Shown here piece by piece: positions 44,887-52,739 of a DNA stretch of 64,000 nucleotides. This DNA is from Lentibacillus amyloliquefaciens. Its GTDB lineage: Bacteria > Bacillota > Bacilli > Bacillales > Amphibacillaceae. Where the stretch lies: the NCBI RefSeq assembly GCF_001307805.1, contig NZ_CP013862.1, positions 2,356,001-2,420,000 of the forward strand, in the 5' to 3' direction. Below the pieces are notes generated by a model. It did not search any database. It was not told the origin of the DNA and saw only the letters and a list, made by a program, of their open reading frames with translations. The first letter of the stretch is position 1. Each line of letters starts with the position of its first letter. The position numbers were made by a program, and so were the translations under genes.

Positions 44887-46233
44887 ATGACGACAGAAAT
44901 GGGGTTTGACATCATCATGACAGGTTATAGCGCATCATTACCGAATGTAGCAGTCGTTGGTCTCGGCAAAATAGGTTTGACATTAGCCGCTGTCTTTGCC
45001 AATCATCGTTACAATGTTTTCGGTGCAGATATCAATCCCGATGTCGCAGCATCGGTAAACCAAGGTATATCCCACATTCAAAACGAGCCGGGATTGGACC
45101 GGCTGGTATTAACCGCTCATAAAAATAATACGTTATCAGCTACAACAAACACTGCCGAAGCTACAGCTCAGGCAGAGATTATCGTTGTAATCGTCCCAGT
45201 GTTAACAGACGAACAAAATCAGGTTGATTACCAATTGATTGATCGCGCAGTCGCGGAGATAGCCAAAGGCATTAAAAAAGATGCAATGGTTATTTTTGAA
45301 ACAACACTCCCGCCCGGAGATACCGAAAATCGGTTTGGTAAAAAAATAGAGGAAATTTCGGGGCTGCGTCCTGGCCGGGATTTTGATCTCGCATATAGTC
45401 CTGAACGCGTATATTCCAATCAGATTATTCACGATTTGGGACATTACCCGAAAGTTGTTGGAGGAATAAATGAAAAGAGTCTTAAAAGCGCTGCAGCCTT
45501 TTATAAAAATGCTCTTGGCTGTAAGTTAATTGAAGTTAGTTCACTGGTAACAGCTGAGTTTTCGAAGGTTGCCGAGTGCGTTTATCGCGATGTCAACATT
45601 GCGCTGGCCAACGAATTGGCCATGTTCGCAGAGGATAAAGGCGTCAGTATGGCTGAAGTGATAAGCGCCAGCAACAGCCAGCCCTACTCCAATATACACT
45701 CGCCCGGAATTGGCGTTGGGGGGCATTGTATTCCAATCTATCCCTATTTTTTTATTAACAAAGGATTAAGTACAGGTCTCACTCCATTATCGCGAGAAAT
45801 CAATGATAGCATGGCGGATTATGCCATTGGCAAAATCGAAAAACAGATCGGGTCATTAAAGAATAAAAATACCCTTATCCTTGGGTTATCGTATCGTGGA
45901 AATGTGAAGGAACCAACTAAATCAACCACACTAGTTCTTATTGACCGGATGCTGGAAAAAGGAGCAAACCCATTCGTTAACGATCCACTCTTTTCCGACC
46001 GGGAAATCAAACAGCACGGGGCTGCTCCGCTATCATTATATGATGACAACTGTTCAAAAATCGATGCTGTGATCCTGCAGTCATTTCATGAGGAATACAA
46101 CGAAATTGACTTTAGTCAATTCACAAACTGTCAGCTCGTTTTAGACGGAAGAAATAAACTGAACAGCCAGGAAATCTCACGGCTTGGGATAACGTATGAG
46201 TCGATCGGAAACCAAGGGAGGCAGTGCCCATGA
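44887..46233 (+). CDS. UDP-N-acetyl-hexosamine 6-dehydrogenase (WbpA/WecC-like)
   Basis: Four-electron NAD-dependent oxidation of the C6 hydroxyl of a UDP-HexNAc to a uronic acid. It is 448 residues. NAD loop VAVVGLGKIGLTLAAVFA, VSSLVTAEFSKVAECVYRDVNIA with the catalytic Lys region, the catalytic Cys in GIGVGGHCIPIYPYFF, and a C-terminal UDP-binding domain (ILGLSYRGNVKEPTKST). The N-acetyl-sugar type (WbpA/WecC/TviB) is supported by length and by the absence of GFGGSCFPKD typical of UDP-glucose dehydrogenase. The start is uncertain: there is no good ribosome site at 44887, and ATG at 44917 is an alternative. Translationally close to the DegT gene, which starts inside its end. Confidence 0.85.
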   Translation: MTTEMGFDIIMTGYSASLPNVAVVGLGKIGLTLAAVFANHRYNVFGADINPDVAASVNQGISHIQNEPGLDRLVLTAHKNNTLSATTNTAEATAQAEIIVVIVPVLTDEQNQVDYQLIDRAVAEIAKGIKKDAMVIFETTLPPGDTENRFGKKIEEISGLRPGRDFDLAYSPERVYSNQIIHDLGHYPKVVGGINEKSLKSAAAFYKNALGCKLIEVSSLVTAEFSKVAECVYRDVNIALANELAMFAEDKGVSMAEVISASNSQPYSNIHSPGIGVGGHCIPIYPYFFINKGLSTGLTPLSREINDSMADYAIGKIEKQIGSLKNKNTLILGLSYRGNVKEPTKSTTLVLIDRMLEKGANPFVNDPLFSDREIKQHGAAPLSLYDDNCSKIDAVILQSFHEEYNEIDFSQFTNCQLVLDGRNKLNSQEISRLGITYESIGNQGRQCP

Positions 46234-47354
46234 CACAGAATGAATGGAGTCATATACCAATGGTTGACTTAAAAAAAGAGCTGTCAATCATCCGATCACC
46301 TATACTAGAGGCGATCACCGATGTTTTAGACAGCGGTGACTATATACTGGGGGAAAAGGGCAAGCAGCTGGAAAAGGCTTCTGCCCAATATGTCGGTTCC
46401 ACTTATGCCATTGGAGCTGCAAGCGGAACTGACGCTTTAGCACTGTCTCTGAAATCTTTGGACATTGGACCGGGGGATGAAGTGATCACAACTCCTTTCA
46501 CCTTCTTTGCCACGGCAGAAGCGATTGTGCAAGTCGGTGCAAAGCCTGTTTTTGCTGATATTGAGGAAGAAACGTATAACATTGACCCGGACAGCATTGA
46601 GAAGGCAGTAACCACAGACACAAAGGCACTCATAGTTGTTCATTTGTATGGCAAGGCCGCAAATATGCAGGAGATTATGCAGGTTGCAGACAAATACGGG
46701 TTATGGGTGATTGAAGACGCCTGCCAGGCAATTGGCACAGAGTATAACAGCAAGCGAACAGGAGCAATTGGAGACATTGGCTGTTTCTCCTTCTTTCCAT
46801 CCAAAAACTTGGGTGCATTTGGGGATGCCGGGCTGGTGTCCACCAACCGCCGGAATATATATGAAAAGATTCTTCAGCTTCGAAACCATGGCAGCAAGGA
46901 GAAGTACTATCATTCAGAGATCGGGATGAATAGCAGGCTTGACGAAATGCAAGCAGCCATTCTGCTTGTGAAATTATATTATTTGGATATTTTCCTGCAT
47001 AACCGAATGGAAATCGCCAGAAGGTATACCGAAAGCCTGTCCCATCTTCTGAAAACACCGCCGATTGTCAAACATCGGGAGCATACGTTTCATCAATATT
47101 GCATTGAGTCTGATAAACGGGATGAACTTGCATTGGCTTTAAAACAAAATGGCATTGATTCAGCGATTTATTACCCTGTTCCATTGCACTTACAGCCAGC
47201 TTTCGACTATCTCGGTTATAACAAAGGAGATTTCCCGGTTGCTGAAAGAAAGGCCGAAAGAATAGTGGCACTTCCAATTTCTCCGATGCTATCTTTTCAA
47301 GAACAGAACTATATTATTAAAACGATAAAAGGTTTTCTGGAGAACAATGGCTAG
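46230..47354 (+). CDS. DegT/DnrJ/EryC1/StrS-family sugar aminotransferase (WbpE/WlbC-like)
   Basis: PLP-dependent transaminase that puts an amino group on a keto sugar nucleotide. It is 374 residues. Motifs: GDYILGEKGKQLEK, AIGAASGTDALALSL, ITTPFTFFATAEAI, VIEDACQAIGTEY (PLP Asp), GCFSFFPSKNLGAFGDAG (PLP Lys in SKN), and LRNHGSKEKYYH / GMNSRLDEMQAA. The motif HGS and SRLDE fit the WbpE/WlbC group that aminates C3. ATG at 46230 with GGGAGG 8-9 nt upstream. It overlaps the dehydrogenase by 4 nt, which supports sequential action. Confidence 0.9.
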   Translation: MTQNEWSHIPMVDLKKELSIIRSPILEAITDVLDSGDYILGEKGKQLEKASAQYVGSTYAIGAASGTDALALSLKSLDIGPGDEVITTPFTFFATAEAIVQVGAKPVFADIEEETYNIDPDSIEKAVTTDTKALIVVHLYGKAANMQEIMQVADKYGLWVIEDACQAIGTEYNSKRTGAIGDIGCFSFFPSKNLGAFGDAGLVSTNRRNIYEKILQLRNHGSKEKYYHSEIGMNSRLDEMQAAILLVKLYYLDIFLHNRMEIARRYTESLSHLLKTPPIVKHREHTFHQYCIESDKRDELALALKQNGIDSAIYYPVPLHLQPAFDYLGYNKGDFPVAERKAERIVALPISPMLSFQEQNYIIKTIKGFLENNG

Positions 47355-47371
47355 GAAATGCCATTGTTCTC
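47340..47371. terminator. Bidirectional hairpin at the convergent gene ends
   Basis: GAGAACAATGGC / GCCATTGTTCTC perfect 12-bp stem with an 8-nt loop that includes the aminotransferase stop codon. No T-run, so termination may be weak. Confidence 0.6.
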
Positions 47372-47375
47372 AACG

Positions 47376-48653
47376 CTATTCGAGTGTTTTCAGAAAACCA
47401 TTCCAGCTGGCAAGGTTTTGTTTAGTGATGCTTTTTTTATGTTCCCGTACATTATATACGGTGAAATCGCTATATTGAAATCGTCCTTTTTTTAATAGAC
47501 GGTTTAATACACTGACATCTTCATAAAGCCTGCCATCTGCAAAATCAATAACCGGAAAGCCGCCTTCTTTTTTTAACAAAGAGGTGCGGTAAATGCGTGG
47601 ACCGAGCGGAAAGCGGTAGGATAAAAGTTCCTTCTTTCCTCTAACAACAGTACCGTTGGCATGTCCTTTAAACATGACGTCATCTTGCAATTGTTTCCAT
47701 TTTCTGAGATTGCCGTACAGTACTGAGACATCCTCCGGCAAACCCGCCAAGTGTTTTTTGATGGTGGAAACAGCATCAGGATCAAGCCAGTCATCAGCAT
47801 CAAGCTCCAATATAAAATCAGATGTGACGTGTGGCAGCAATGCGTTTAAGGCTCTTGCTTTCCCTCCATTCTCTTTGCTGAACATTTTCACCCGAGAATG
47901 ACCACGATAACACTGAAGCCGCTGCTGTGTATTATCCATTGATCCATCATCCATGATAAGCAGCTGTTCCGCTTGTTCATTTTGCAGCAGGCAGGAGGCA
48001 GCAGCCGTTTGGACATATGCTTCCATATTGTAAGCTGACATGATAATCGAAAGGCTGGGATAATCAGAGGTTGTTTTTTCCAAATGATATTTTTGTATAA
48101 TTTTTTGTCTTTCAATCACATTCTTGGAGTTGTTTTTCCTGGTCTGTTTCACTAGATTCTCTTGAAAGTTTTTATGAGGCGATTTGACCGTAGCAAGCCA
48201 GGCTGAAAAAAGCGCCTCCTTAAATGGCAACTCGTAAGATAGCATAAAGGGATGCTGTCTTAGAAATAACGTGCGAACGAGTAAAGGCTGACGAGTCGAG
48301 ATGCCCCGGTTATATACAAACGTTCCTAAAACGGAATGATTCCCGGCTAATTGAAGGGAAGGAGACGTTAAGACAGCCGACAGATAATCAGTACCGCTCA
48401 GCAATAACACATAAGTCGTGTCGATCGTGTTGATGGTTTCCTGCAATACCTCCCCTTCGTCCTGTTTTTCAATCGAGACAAATCGAATCCGGTCAGACCA
48501 ATCAACATCAGGCACTTGCTTAAACGCACTCGCCCTTTGTTGAAAAACGATAACTGCATTTAGCCTGGAGCTAACCGATTTTAACGACACCAAAGCTTTT
48601 GAAAGTGCTGTCTGAACAGAATAATGAATTAGGATGGCGGTTATATCCCTCAA
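47376..48653 (-). CDS. GT2-family glycosyltransferase
   Basis: 425 residues. The N-terminal ~200 residues look like a diverged GT-A-like half (DITAILIHYSVQTALSKALVSLKS ... YVLLLSGTDYLSAVL). The C-terminal half is a clear GT2 domain: YPSLSIIMSAYNMEAYVQTAAASC, LLIMDDGSMDN and the DxD-type ELDADDWLDPDAV. So it may carry two transferase-like modules. The start is TTG at 48653 with GGAGGAG 5 nt upstream; the frame extends to 48710 without a site. It faces the aminotransferase gene over a hairpin and is the last gene of the glycan locus. Confidence 0.83.
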   Translation of the reverse strand: MRDITAILIHYSVQTALSKALVSLKSVSSRLNAVIVFQQRASAFKQVPDVDWSDRIRFVSIEKQDEGEVLQETINTIDTTYVLLLSGTDYLSAVLTSPSLQLAGNHSVLGTFVYNRGISTRQPLLVRTLFLRQHPFMLSYELPFKEALFSAWLATVKSPHKNFQENLVKQTRKNNSKNVIERQKIIQKYHLEKTTSDYPSLSIIMSAYNMEAYVQTAAASCLLQNEQAEQLLIMDDGSMDNTQQRLQCYRGHSRVKMFSKENGGKARALNALLPHVTSDFILELDADDWLDPDAVSTIKKHLAGLPEDVSVLYGNLRKWKQLQDDVMFKGHANGTVVRGKKELLSYRFPLGPRIYRTSLLKKEGGFPVIDFADGRLYEDVSVLNRLLKKGRFQYSDFTVYNVREHKKSITKQNLASWNGFLKTLE

Positions 48654-48943
48654 CTTGGCTCCTCCGATCAACTGAAACTTAGCAGGAGTACATATGACGT
48701 CCCTGTACATAATATGACTTGGGACGAATGCATATGCATTTTAAAGCACTCCTGCATTTACCGGGAAAGCTATAATCTGTGCCAATCACTTGGTAGAAAT
48801 GCCGATACGACCTGACGCGCTATGCATACTATATAGTAATCGATACAAGTCTTGTTGAGAGTTCATACCCATGAATTTTTACCCTTGGAAAGCCGTTTGA
48901 TCACCGGCTTTCCAATGCTTAAAATCACTTCCTGTCACTATAA
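48654..48943. other. Intergenic region with one hairpin
   Basis: No gene is supported. A perfect 11-bp inverted repeat TTGGAAAGCCG / CGGCTTTCCAA lies at 48885-48915 with a 9-nt loop and no T-run. It could be a weak terminator or a remnant palindrome. The rest has no recognisable feature. Confidence 0.5.
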
Positions 48944-49034
48944 TTAATGGTTTGTAAAACAACTTGGATCCCAGGATAAAAGATTTATTTTTTTGTAAGA
49001 TGGCCCGGCCACACACCTCCTAACCTGAAAAACG

Positions 49035-49075
49035 AAACAAACACCTGCTTCCCAATCAGAAGCAGGTGTTTGTTT
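49035..49075. terminator. Bidirectional terminator downstream of the ABC operon
   Basis: AAACAAACACCTGCTTC / GAAGCAGGTGTTTGTTT perfect 17-bp stem with a 7-nt loop. Confidence 0.92.
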
Positions 49076-49077
49076 AT

Positions 49078-49130
49078 CACGCATGTAACCCGCCAAAATA
49101 CGGCGGCTAACTGCCCCTAAATGCCCGAAT
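49078..49130 (-). repeat. Dispersed structured repeat, copy R4 (3' half only, minus orientation)
   Basis: Read on the minus strand: GGGCATTTAGGGGCAGTTAG ... CCGCCGTATTTTGGCGGGTTACATGCG, the second half of the repeat family. The first hairpin half is absent. It lies where the end of the ABC-operon gene would be. Confidence 0.7.
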
Positions 49131-49300
49131 CGGTTCGGGCCTGCAGGACGCGGGTTACGAAAGGCGCCCGCACACGATGCCCGAGTACTTAGCCTTTGTT
49201 CCCCTGATTCAGTATCAAGCATAAACAAGCTTTGAGGCGTGTTTCCCTGATAGTTTGCCTCTGTGAGCACATACAGCTTATCATTATTTTTTCCGAACAC
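49131..49300 (-). pseudogene. Decayed 3' end of the beta-propeller-like gene
   Basis: Directly after the in-frame TGA at 49301-49303 the same frame continues as VFGKNNDKLYVLTEANYQG and SLFMLDTESGEQ, which looks like one more blade of the upstream protein. It then runs into repeat sequence (49176-49199 and R4). So the gene has lost its original C-terminus through a nonsense codon plus insertion of repeats. Confidence 0.6.
49176..49199. repeat. Short dispersed repeat (copy 2 of 2)
   Basis: GATGCCCGAGTACTTAGCC and following bases are 22/24 identical to 22142-22165. It adjoins repeat R4. Confidence 0.5.
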
Positions 49301-50527
49301 TCATTGAACAGACATATCATAAATCAATAATGTATTTTCTTGATCAACAGATCCGTTGGTTGTCACTTCACCTTCGTATAAGACATCCCCGGATTCGGTA
49401 TCCATAACAATCAAATTTTGCGTACTTGCAGGATCATTCGGTCTCGTGAGTAAATACATTTTCCCATTGGCTATTTCAACAGCGGGGGTTGATTCCTGCT
49501 GCATGGCATCAATGTTTTCTGAAGGGATATCGAGTTTTCCTTCCACATTCCCTGTCTCGAAATTATACCGGGTGATTTCACTTATGTTGTCATCCGTAAA
49601 ATAAAGTGTGGTATTCTCGTAAAAAAGGTCGTCTTTACCTTTTAACGATTCAGGCAGCGCCAAGGATTTCTTCTCTCCCGTTTTGAGATTATATACAATA
49701 TATTCGTCCGCACCTTCATTCGAAATCTGTTCTGCAACATTGCCCTGTCTATTACTCGATTGCCGTACAACTGGTTCCGTCGTTTTAGCGAACAGGACAT
49801 AATTGTGATCGCCCAATATATCCGAACTGGCCAGCAGCCGCATAGAAACATTTGTGTTTTCATCCTGTTCTTCAGCAGATGCAATGGTGTCTTCTCCGGT
49901 TATTTCTTGTTCGGAAATGTCGATCTGATAAACGTATGTCGCATTTCCGCCATTTCGTAAATAGTTTTGCGTCATGACGTTTAATTCACCATCCAGCATT
50001 TGAACGTCTTCTATGATGACTGAATTGTACATTGCCCTGTTCGGTACCGGCATCGTAAATGATGTCGTTTCATCATCCGCCTTATCCAGAACAGAGATGT
50101 CAAATTCCATATCCCTGTCAGATCCTCGGACAGACTGATTTCGTACCCCGGCATATGCCAGGGTATCTTCTGTTTCCAAGTAGGAGGCAACGTTGCTGCG
50201 TTTACCGCGCATGAAGCTGCGATATTTTTCTTGCAGCTGACGGATTTCCTCGCTGTAGTAACCTCGCTGGATACGATCGAAAAATGACCGCTCCCCTTCA
50301 TAGGTTGACCCATCTGATGTCACCCGGACACCTGCACTGTTCATCCCGGATGCAACACTGTATTGTCCGTATAATGTAACAGGGTTTGCTTCCTTCTCGT
50401 CGCCCTTAACTTCTTTCATGACAACTTCCGGATATCTGCCGGCAGATAACGCTGACTGGACGTAAAATGTTCCAATGGTAAGAACGACAACTGTTATAAT
50501 GGCAATTAATTTTCCATATCGTCTCAT
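49301..50527 (-). CDS. Membrane-anchored protein of an ABC-transporter operon (beta-propeller-like), probably truncated
   Basis: 408 residues. One N-terminal membrane anchor (LIAIITVVVLTIGTFYVQSAL), then an extracellular domain rich in short beta repeats (ITRYNFETGNVEGKLDIPSE, IANGKMYLLTRPNDP, NLIVMDTESGDVLYEGEV), suggesting a propeller. The reading frame ends at a TGA, but homologous-looking sequence continues after it, so about one blade is missing. It is the last of four genes with a GntR regulator, an ATPase and a permease, and begins 13 bp after the permease stop behind GAGAGGGG. Function unknown; possibly a wall- or peptide-stress sensor. Confidence 0.65.
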   Translation of the reverse strand: MRRYGKLIAIITVVVLTIGTFYVQSALSAGRYPEVVMKEVKGDEKEANPVTLYGQYSVASGMNSAGVRVTSDGSTYEGERSFFDRIQRGYYSEEIRQLQEKYRSFMRGKRSNVASYLETEDTLAYAGVRNQSVRGSDRDMEFDISVLDKADDETTSFTMPVPNRAMYNSVIIEDVQMLDGELNVMTQNYLRNGGNATYVYQIDISEQEITGEDTIASAEEQDENTNVSMRLLASSDILGDHNYVLFAKTTEPVVRQSSNRQGNVAEQISNEGADEYIVYNLKTGEKKSLALPESLKGKDDLFYENTTLYFTDDNISEITRYNFETGNVEGKLDIPSENIDAMQQESTPAVEIANGKMYLLTRPNDPASTQNLIVMDTESGDVLYEGEVTTNGSVDQENTLLIYDMSVQ

Positions 50528-50540
50528 GTAATAACCCCTC

Positions 50541-51371
50541 TCATACCGTCACTTTTTTCTTCAGCAAGTAATTCCCCAGCCAAATCGACATAGCGGTCAC
50601 GATTAACCCCATTACGATTTGCAGACCGAGCGATTCAAGCGGGTACAAATAATTCCGGTTAAAAATAACCATATGCAGTTCAGGCAATACAAAAAGGATA
50701 ACTGAAACGGCAGTGTAGCCGATTCCGGCGAATATTCCTTTCCATTTGAAACTGCGCTCGAATAGAATGGCTGTAAACAGAATCGACACCGCCATGAATC
50801 CGGCACCATAATACAGGATGAATTCCGTAAACGTCTGTGGGACCAGTATTGCCAAGTAATCCCAGCTAATGATTTGGGAGATTGTCATATCCGCTCTGAA
50901 ATCAGCAGGCACCATCCACTTCAATACGCCGTTTTCCAAAGGCAGAATTATAAGCTGAACGGATACAAGTCCAAGTACCATTAAAACGATGGATGCCGCT
51001 TTTGACAGGTAAACATTCAGCCGTGCAGTCGGCAGCATCAGCAGCCGGTAGATGAACGTGTTTTTCCCGAACCAGTCGCGGTACCAGATCAGGAAAATAT
51101 AAAAACCTAATGCTGCAGCACAAAACGCAATCGGTCCCATAAACCACAAACTTCTGGCAACCTCCAAAAATGACATTTGCCCGTTCTGTTCAATAAATTG
51201 TGCCGGCGGAATCATATCCTCATAAATGGCTTCATTGGCTCTGCTCATATATTGATTTGCTTTCACGATCATTCCTGTCACCTGTACAATGACCGTCAGT
51301 ACAATCAGTGCAAGATAAACTTTCATAAAACGGCTTAATTCAAAGTTCAATAATTTCACAAAACGATTCAT
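50541..51371 (-). CDS. ABC-2-type transporter permease
   Basis: Membrane subunit of 276 residues with six hydrophobic segments. It begins VKLLNFELSRFMKVYLALIVLTVI; a larger extracytoplasmic loop follows the first helix (residues about 40-65), and GNYLLKKKVTV closes it. This is the usual shape of the permease that accompanies GntR/YtrA-type regulators. The start overlaps the ATPase stop as ATGA, with GGGAGGTG upstream, so the two are made together. Substrate unknown. Confidence 0.8.
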   Translation of the reverse strand: MNRFVKLLNFELSRFMKVYLALIVLTVIVQVTGMIVKANQYMSRANEAIYEDMIPPAQFIEQNGQMSFLEVARSLWFMGPIAFCAAALGFYIFLIWYRDWFGKNTFIYRLLMLPTARLNVYLSKAASIVLMVLGLVSVQLIILPLENGVLKWMVPADFRADMTISQIISWDYLAILVPQTFTEFILYYGAGFMAVSILFTAILFERSFKWKGIFAGIGYTAVSVILFVLPELHMVIFNRNYLYPLESLGLQIVMGLIVTAMSIWLGNYLLKKKVTV

Positions 51372-52057
51372 GGCTGATACACCTCCCGCATCACATCAAC
51401 AACTGACTTACCTTCTTCCTCTCTAACCTCTTCACTGTTGAATTGCTTTAACACTTTCCCGTCATCCAGAAGCACCACTTTATCAATCAAATGTTCAATG
51501 TCATTGATCTCGTGCGTCGTAATAATAACGCCTCGGTCTTCAACCAGGTGACTTGTAAACACCTCAGCAATCTGTTCCCGGCTGAAAATATCAATCCCGG
51601 AGAACGGTTCATCCATCAGCAAGTAGTCAACGTCCAATGCAAGTCCAAGGAGCAGATTAATTTTGGATCTGTTCCCTTTTGATAAATCATTGATTTTTTC
51701 ACTTTCCTTCAATTTGAAGAAATCCAGTAATTCCGTTGCGCGTTCCTGATTCCAGCTTTGATAAAAATCATTCATGAACTGCATCGCCTCAACTATGGTC
51801 ATGCTTGGCATCATGGTAATCGCATCCGGAATGAAGGTGATTTTTTCATAGCTACGTTTATCGATGGTTTCACCATTCATCAGGATCTGTCCGCCATTAA
51901 GTGGTGTCAGGTTCATAATCGCATTCAGTATCGTAGTCTTGCCGACGCCGTTTATGCCGATAATACAGGTGATCTCACCCTTTTCAGCGGTGAACGATAC
52001 ACCTTCAAGCACTTTTTTTCGGCCGAATTTTTTCTTAATGTCGTTTACCTCAATCAT
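51368..52057 (-). CDS. ABC transporter ATP-binding protein (YtrB-like)
   Basis: 229 residues. Walker A GINGVGKTT (with Ile-Asn instead of the usual Pro-Asn), Q-loop region FIPDAITMM, signature LSKGNRSKINLLLGLA (LSKGN in place of LSGGQ, common in this subfamily), Walker B YLLMDEPFSGID and switch His in ITTHEINDI. ATG at 52057 with AGGAGG 7 nt upstream; it overlaps the GntR gene by 8 nt. The longer frame to 52162 lies inside that gene. Energises the adjacent permease. Confidence 0.9.
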   Translation of the reverse strand: MIEVNDIKKKFGRKKVLEGVSFTAEKGEITCIIGINGVGKTTILNAIMNLTPLNGGQILMNGETIDKRSYEKITFIPDAITMMPSMTIVEAMQFMNDFYQSWNQERATELLDFFKLKESEKINDLSKGNRSKINLLLGLALDVDYLLMDEPFSGIDIFSREQIAEVFTSHLVEDRGVIITTHEINDIEHLIDKVVLLDDGKVLKQFNSEEVREEEGKSVVDVMREVYQP

Positions 52058-52442
52058 ACTTAACCTCCTTATCATCACGTTTGTCTTCATATTTTTCTTT
52101 AACGAGTTCCAGCACTTCCTCAACCGGAACATTAATTGATTGAGCCGAGTGGACAAAATCATCGACCGCTTCGGTGATCAATTCCTTTCGTACCGATTTG
52201 AGCACATTCTCATCCCGTGTTATTTTACTCGGCAAGTTTCTCTCCGTCGTAATCAAGCCTGCATCCTCCATTTCTTTATAAGCCCGCTGTGCAGTATTCG
52301 GATTTATTTTCAATCGATTTGCCAGCTCACGCCGTGACGGGATTTCCTGACCAGGTTCAAATGTGCCGGTCGCAATCCGTTCCTTAAAATGCCGGATAAC
52401 CTGCACATACACCGGGTCCCGCTTATTAAATGTTACATTCAT
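52050..52442 (-). CDS. GntR-family transcriptional regulator (YtrA subfamily)
   Basis: 130 residues. The winged helix DNA-binding domain is DPVYVQVIRHFKERIATGTFEPGQEIPSRRELANRLKINPNTAQRAYKEMEDAGLI-like (about residues 10-70); only a short C-terminal helical dimerisation part follows, which is the YtrA type. First gene of the four-gene operon. The operator-like palindrome at 52475-52498 lies 33 bp upstream of its start, so it probably represses its own operon. GGGAGC precedes the ATG at 52442. Confidence 0.9.
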   Translation of the reverse strand: MNVTFNKRDPVYVQVIRHFKERIATGTFEPGQEIPSRRELANRLKINPNTAQRAYKEMEDAGLITTERNLPSKITRDENVLKSVRKELITEAVDDFVHSAQSINVPVEEVLELVKEKYEDKRDDKEVKYD

Positions 52443-52474
52443 AATCACAGCTCCCATTTCTTCAGATGAACACG

Positions 52475-52498
52475 AGTGTATTAATAGGTTAATACACT
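52475..52498. promoter_or_regulatory. YtrA-type operator and promoter
   Basis: AGTGTATTAA-TAGG-TTAATACACT is a perfect 10-bp inverted repeat and fits GntR/YtrA sites. A related imperfect copy (ATGTATTAT-ATGG-TTAATACAC) lies at 52543-52564. On the minus strand TTGACT (52506-52501) sits directly before the perfect copy, which would cover the -10 region. Confidence 0.8.
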
Positions 52499-52739
52499 TT
52501 AGTCAAAAAAATGTGTATCAAGCGCACAATACATCCTATGCAATGTATTATATGGTTAATACACCTAAAAGTCAATAGCTGGGTTTAAATTCTGATTACC
52601 TTGAAGCCATTTTTCCTAAAGGCAGATTGTTTTCATGATGCTGTCTATTTTCAAGGCGGTCACAGCTTACTGTCAAAAAGCAAATCTCCAGCGTGTATGA
52701 TAAAATAGGCAGTACGAGTTTACTGAAAGGATGATTGAC

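Noticed and set aside
34287..48653. Complete phage- or IS-borne island for the glycan genes
   Set aside because: No integrase, transposase, tRNA-end duplication or attachment-site pair was seen. The tRNA genes at 31.3-31.5 kb are separated by the coat genes and show no 3'-end repeat.
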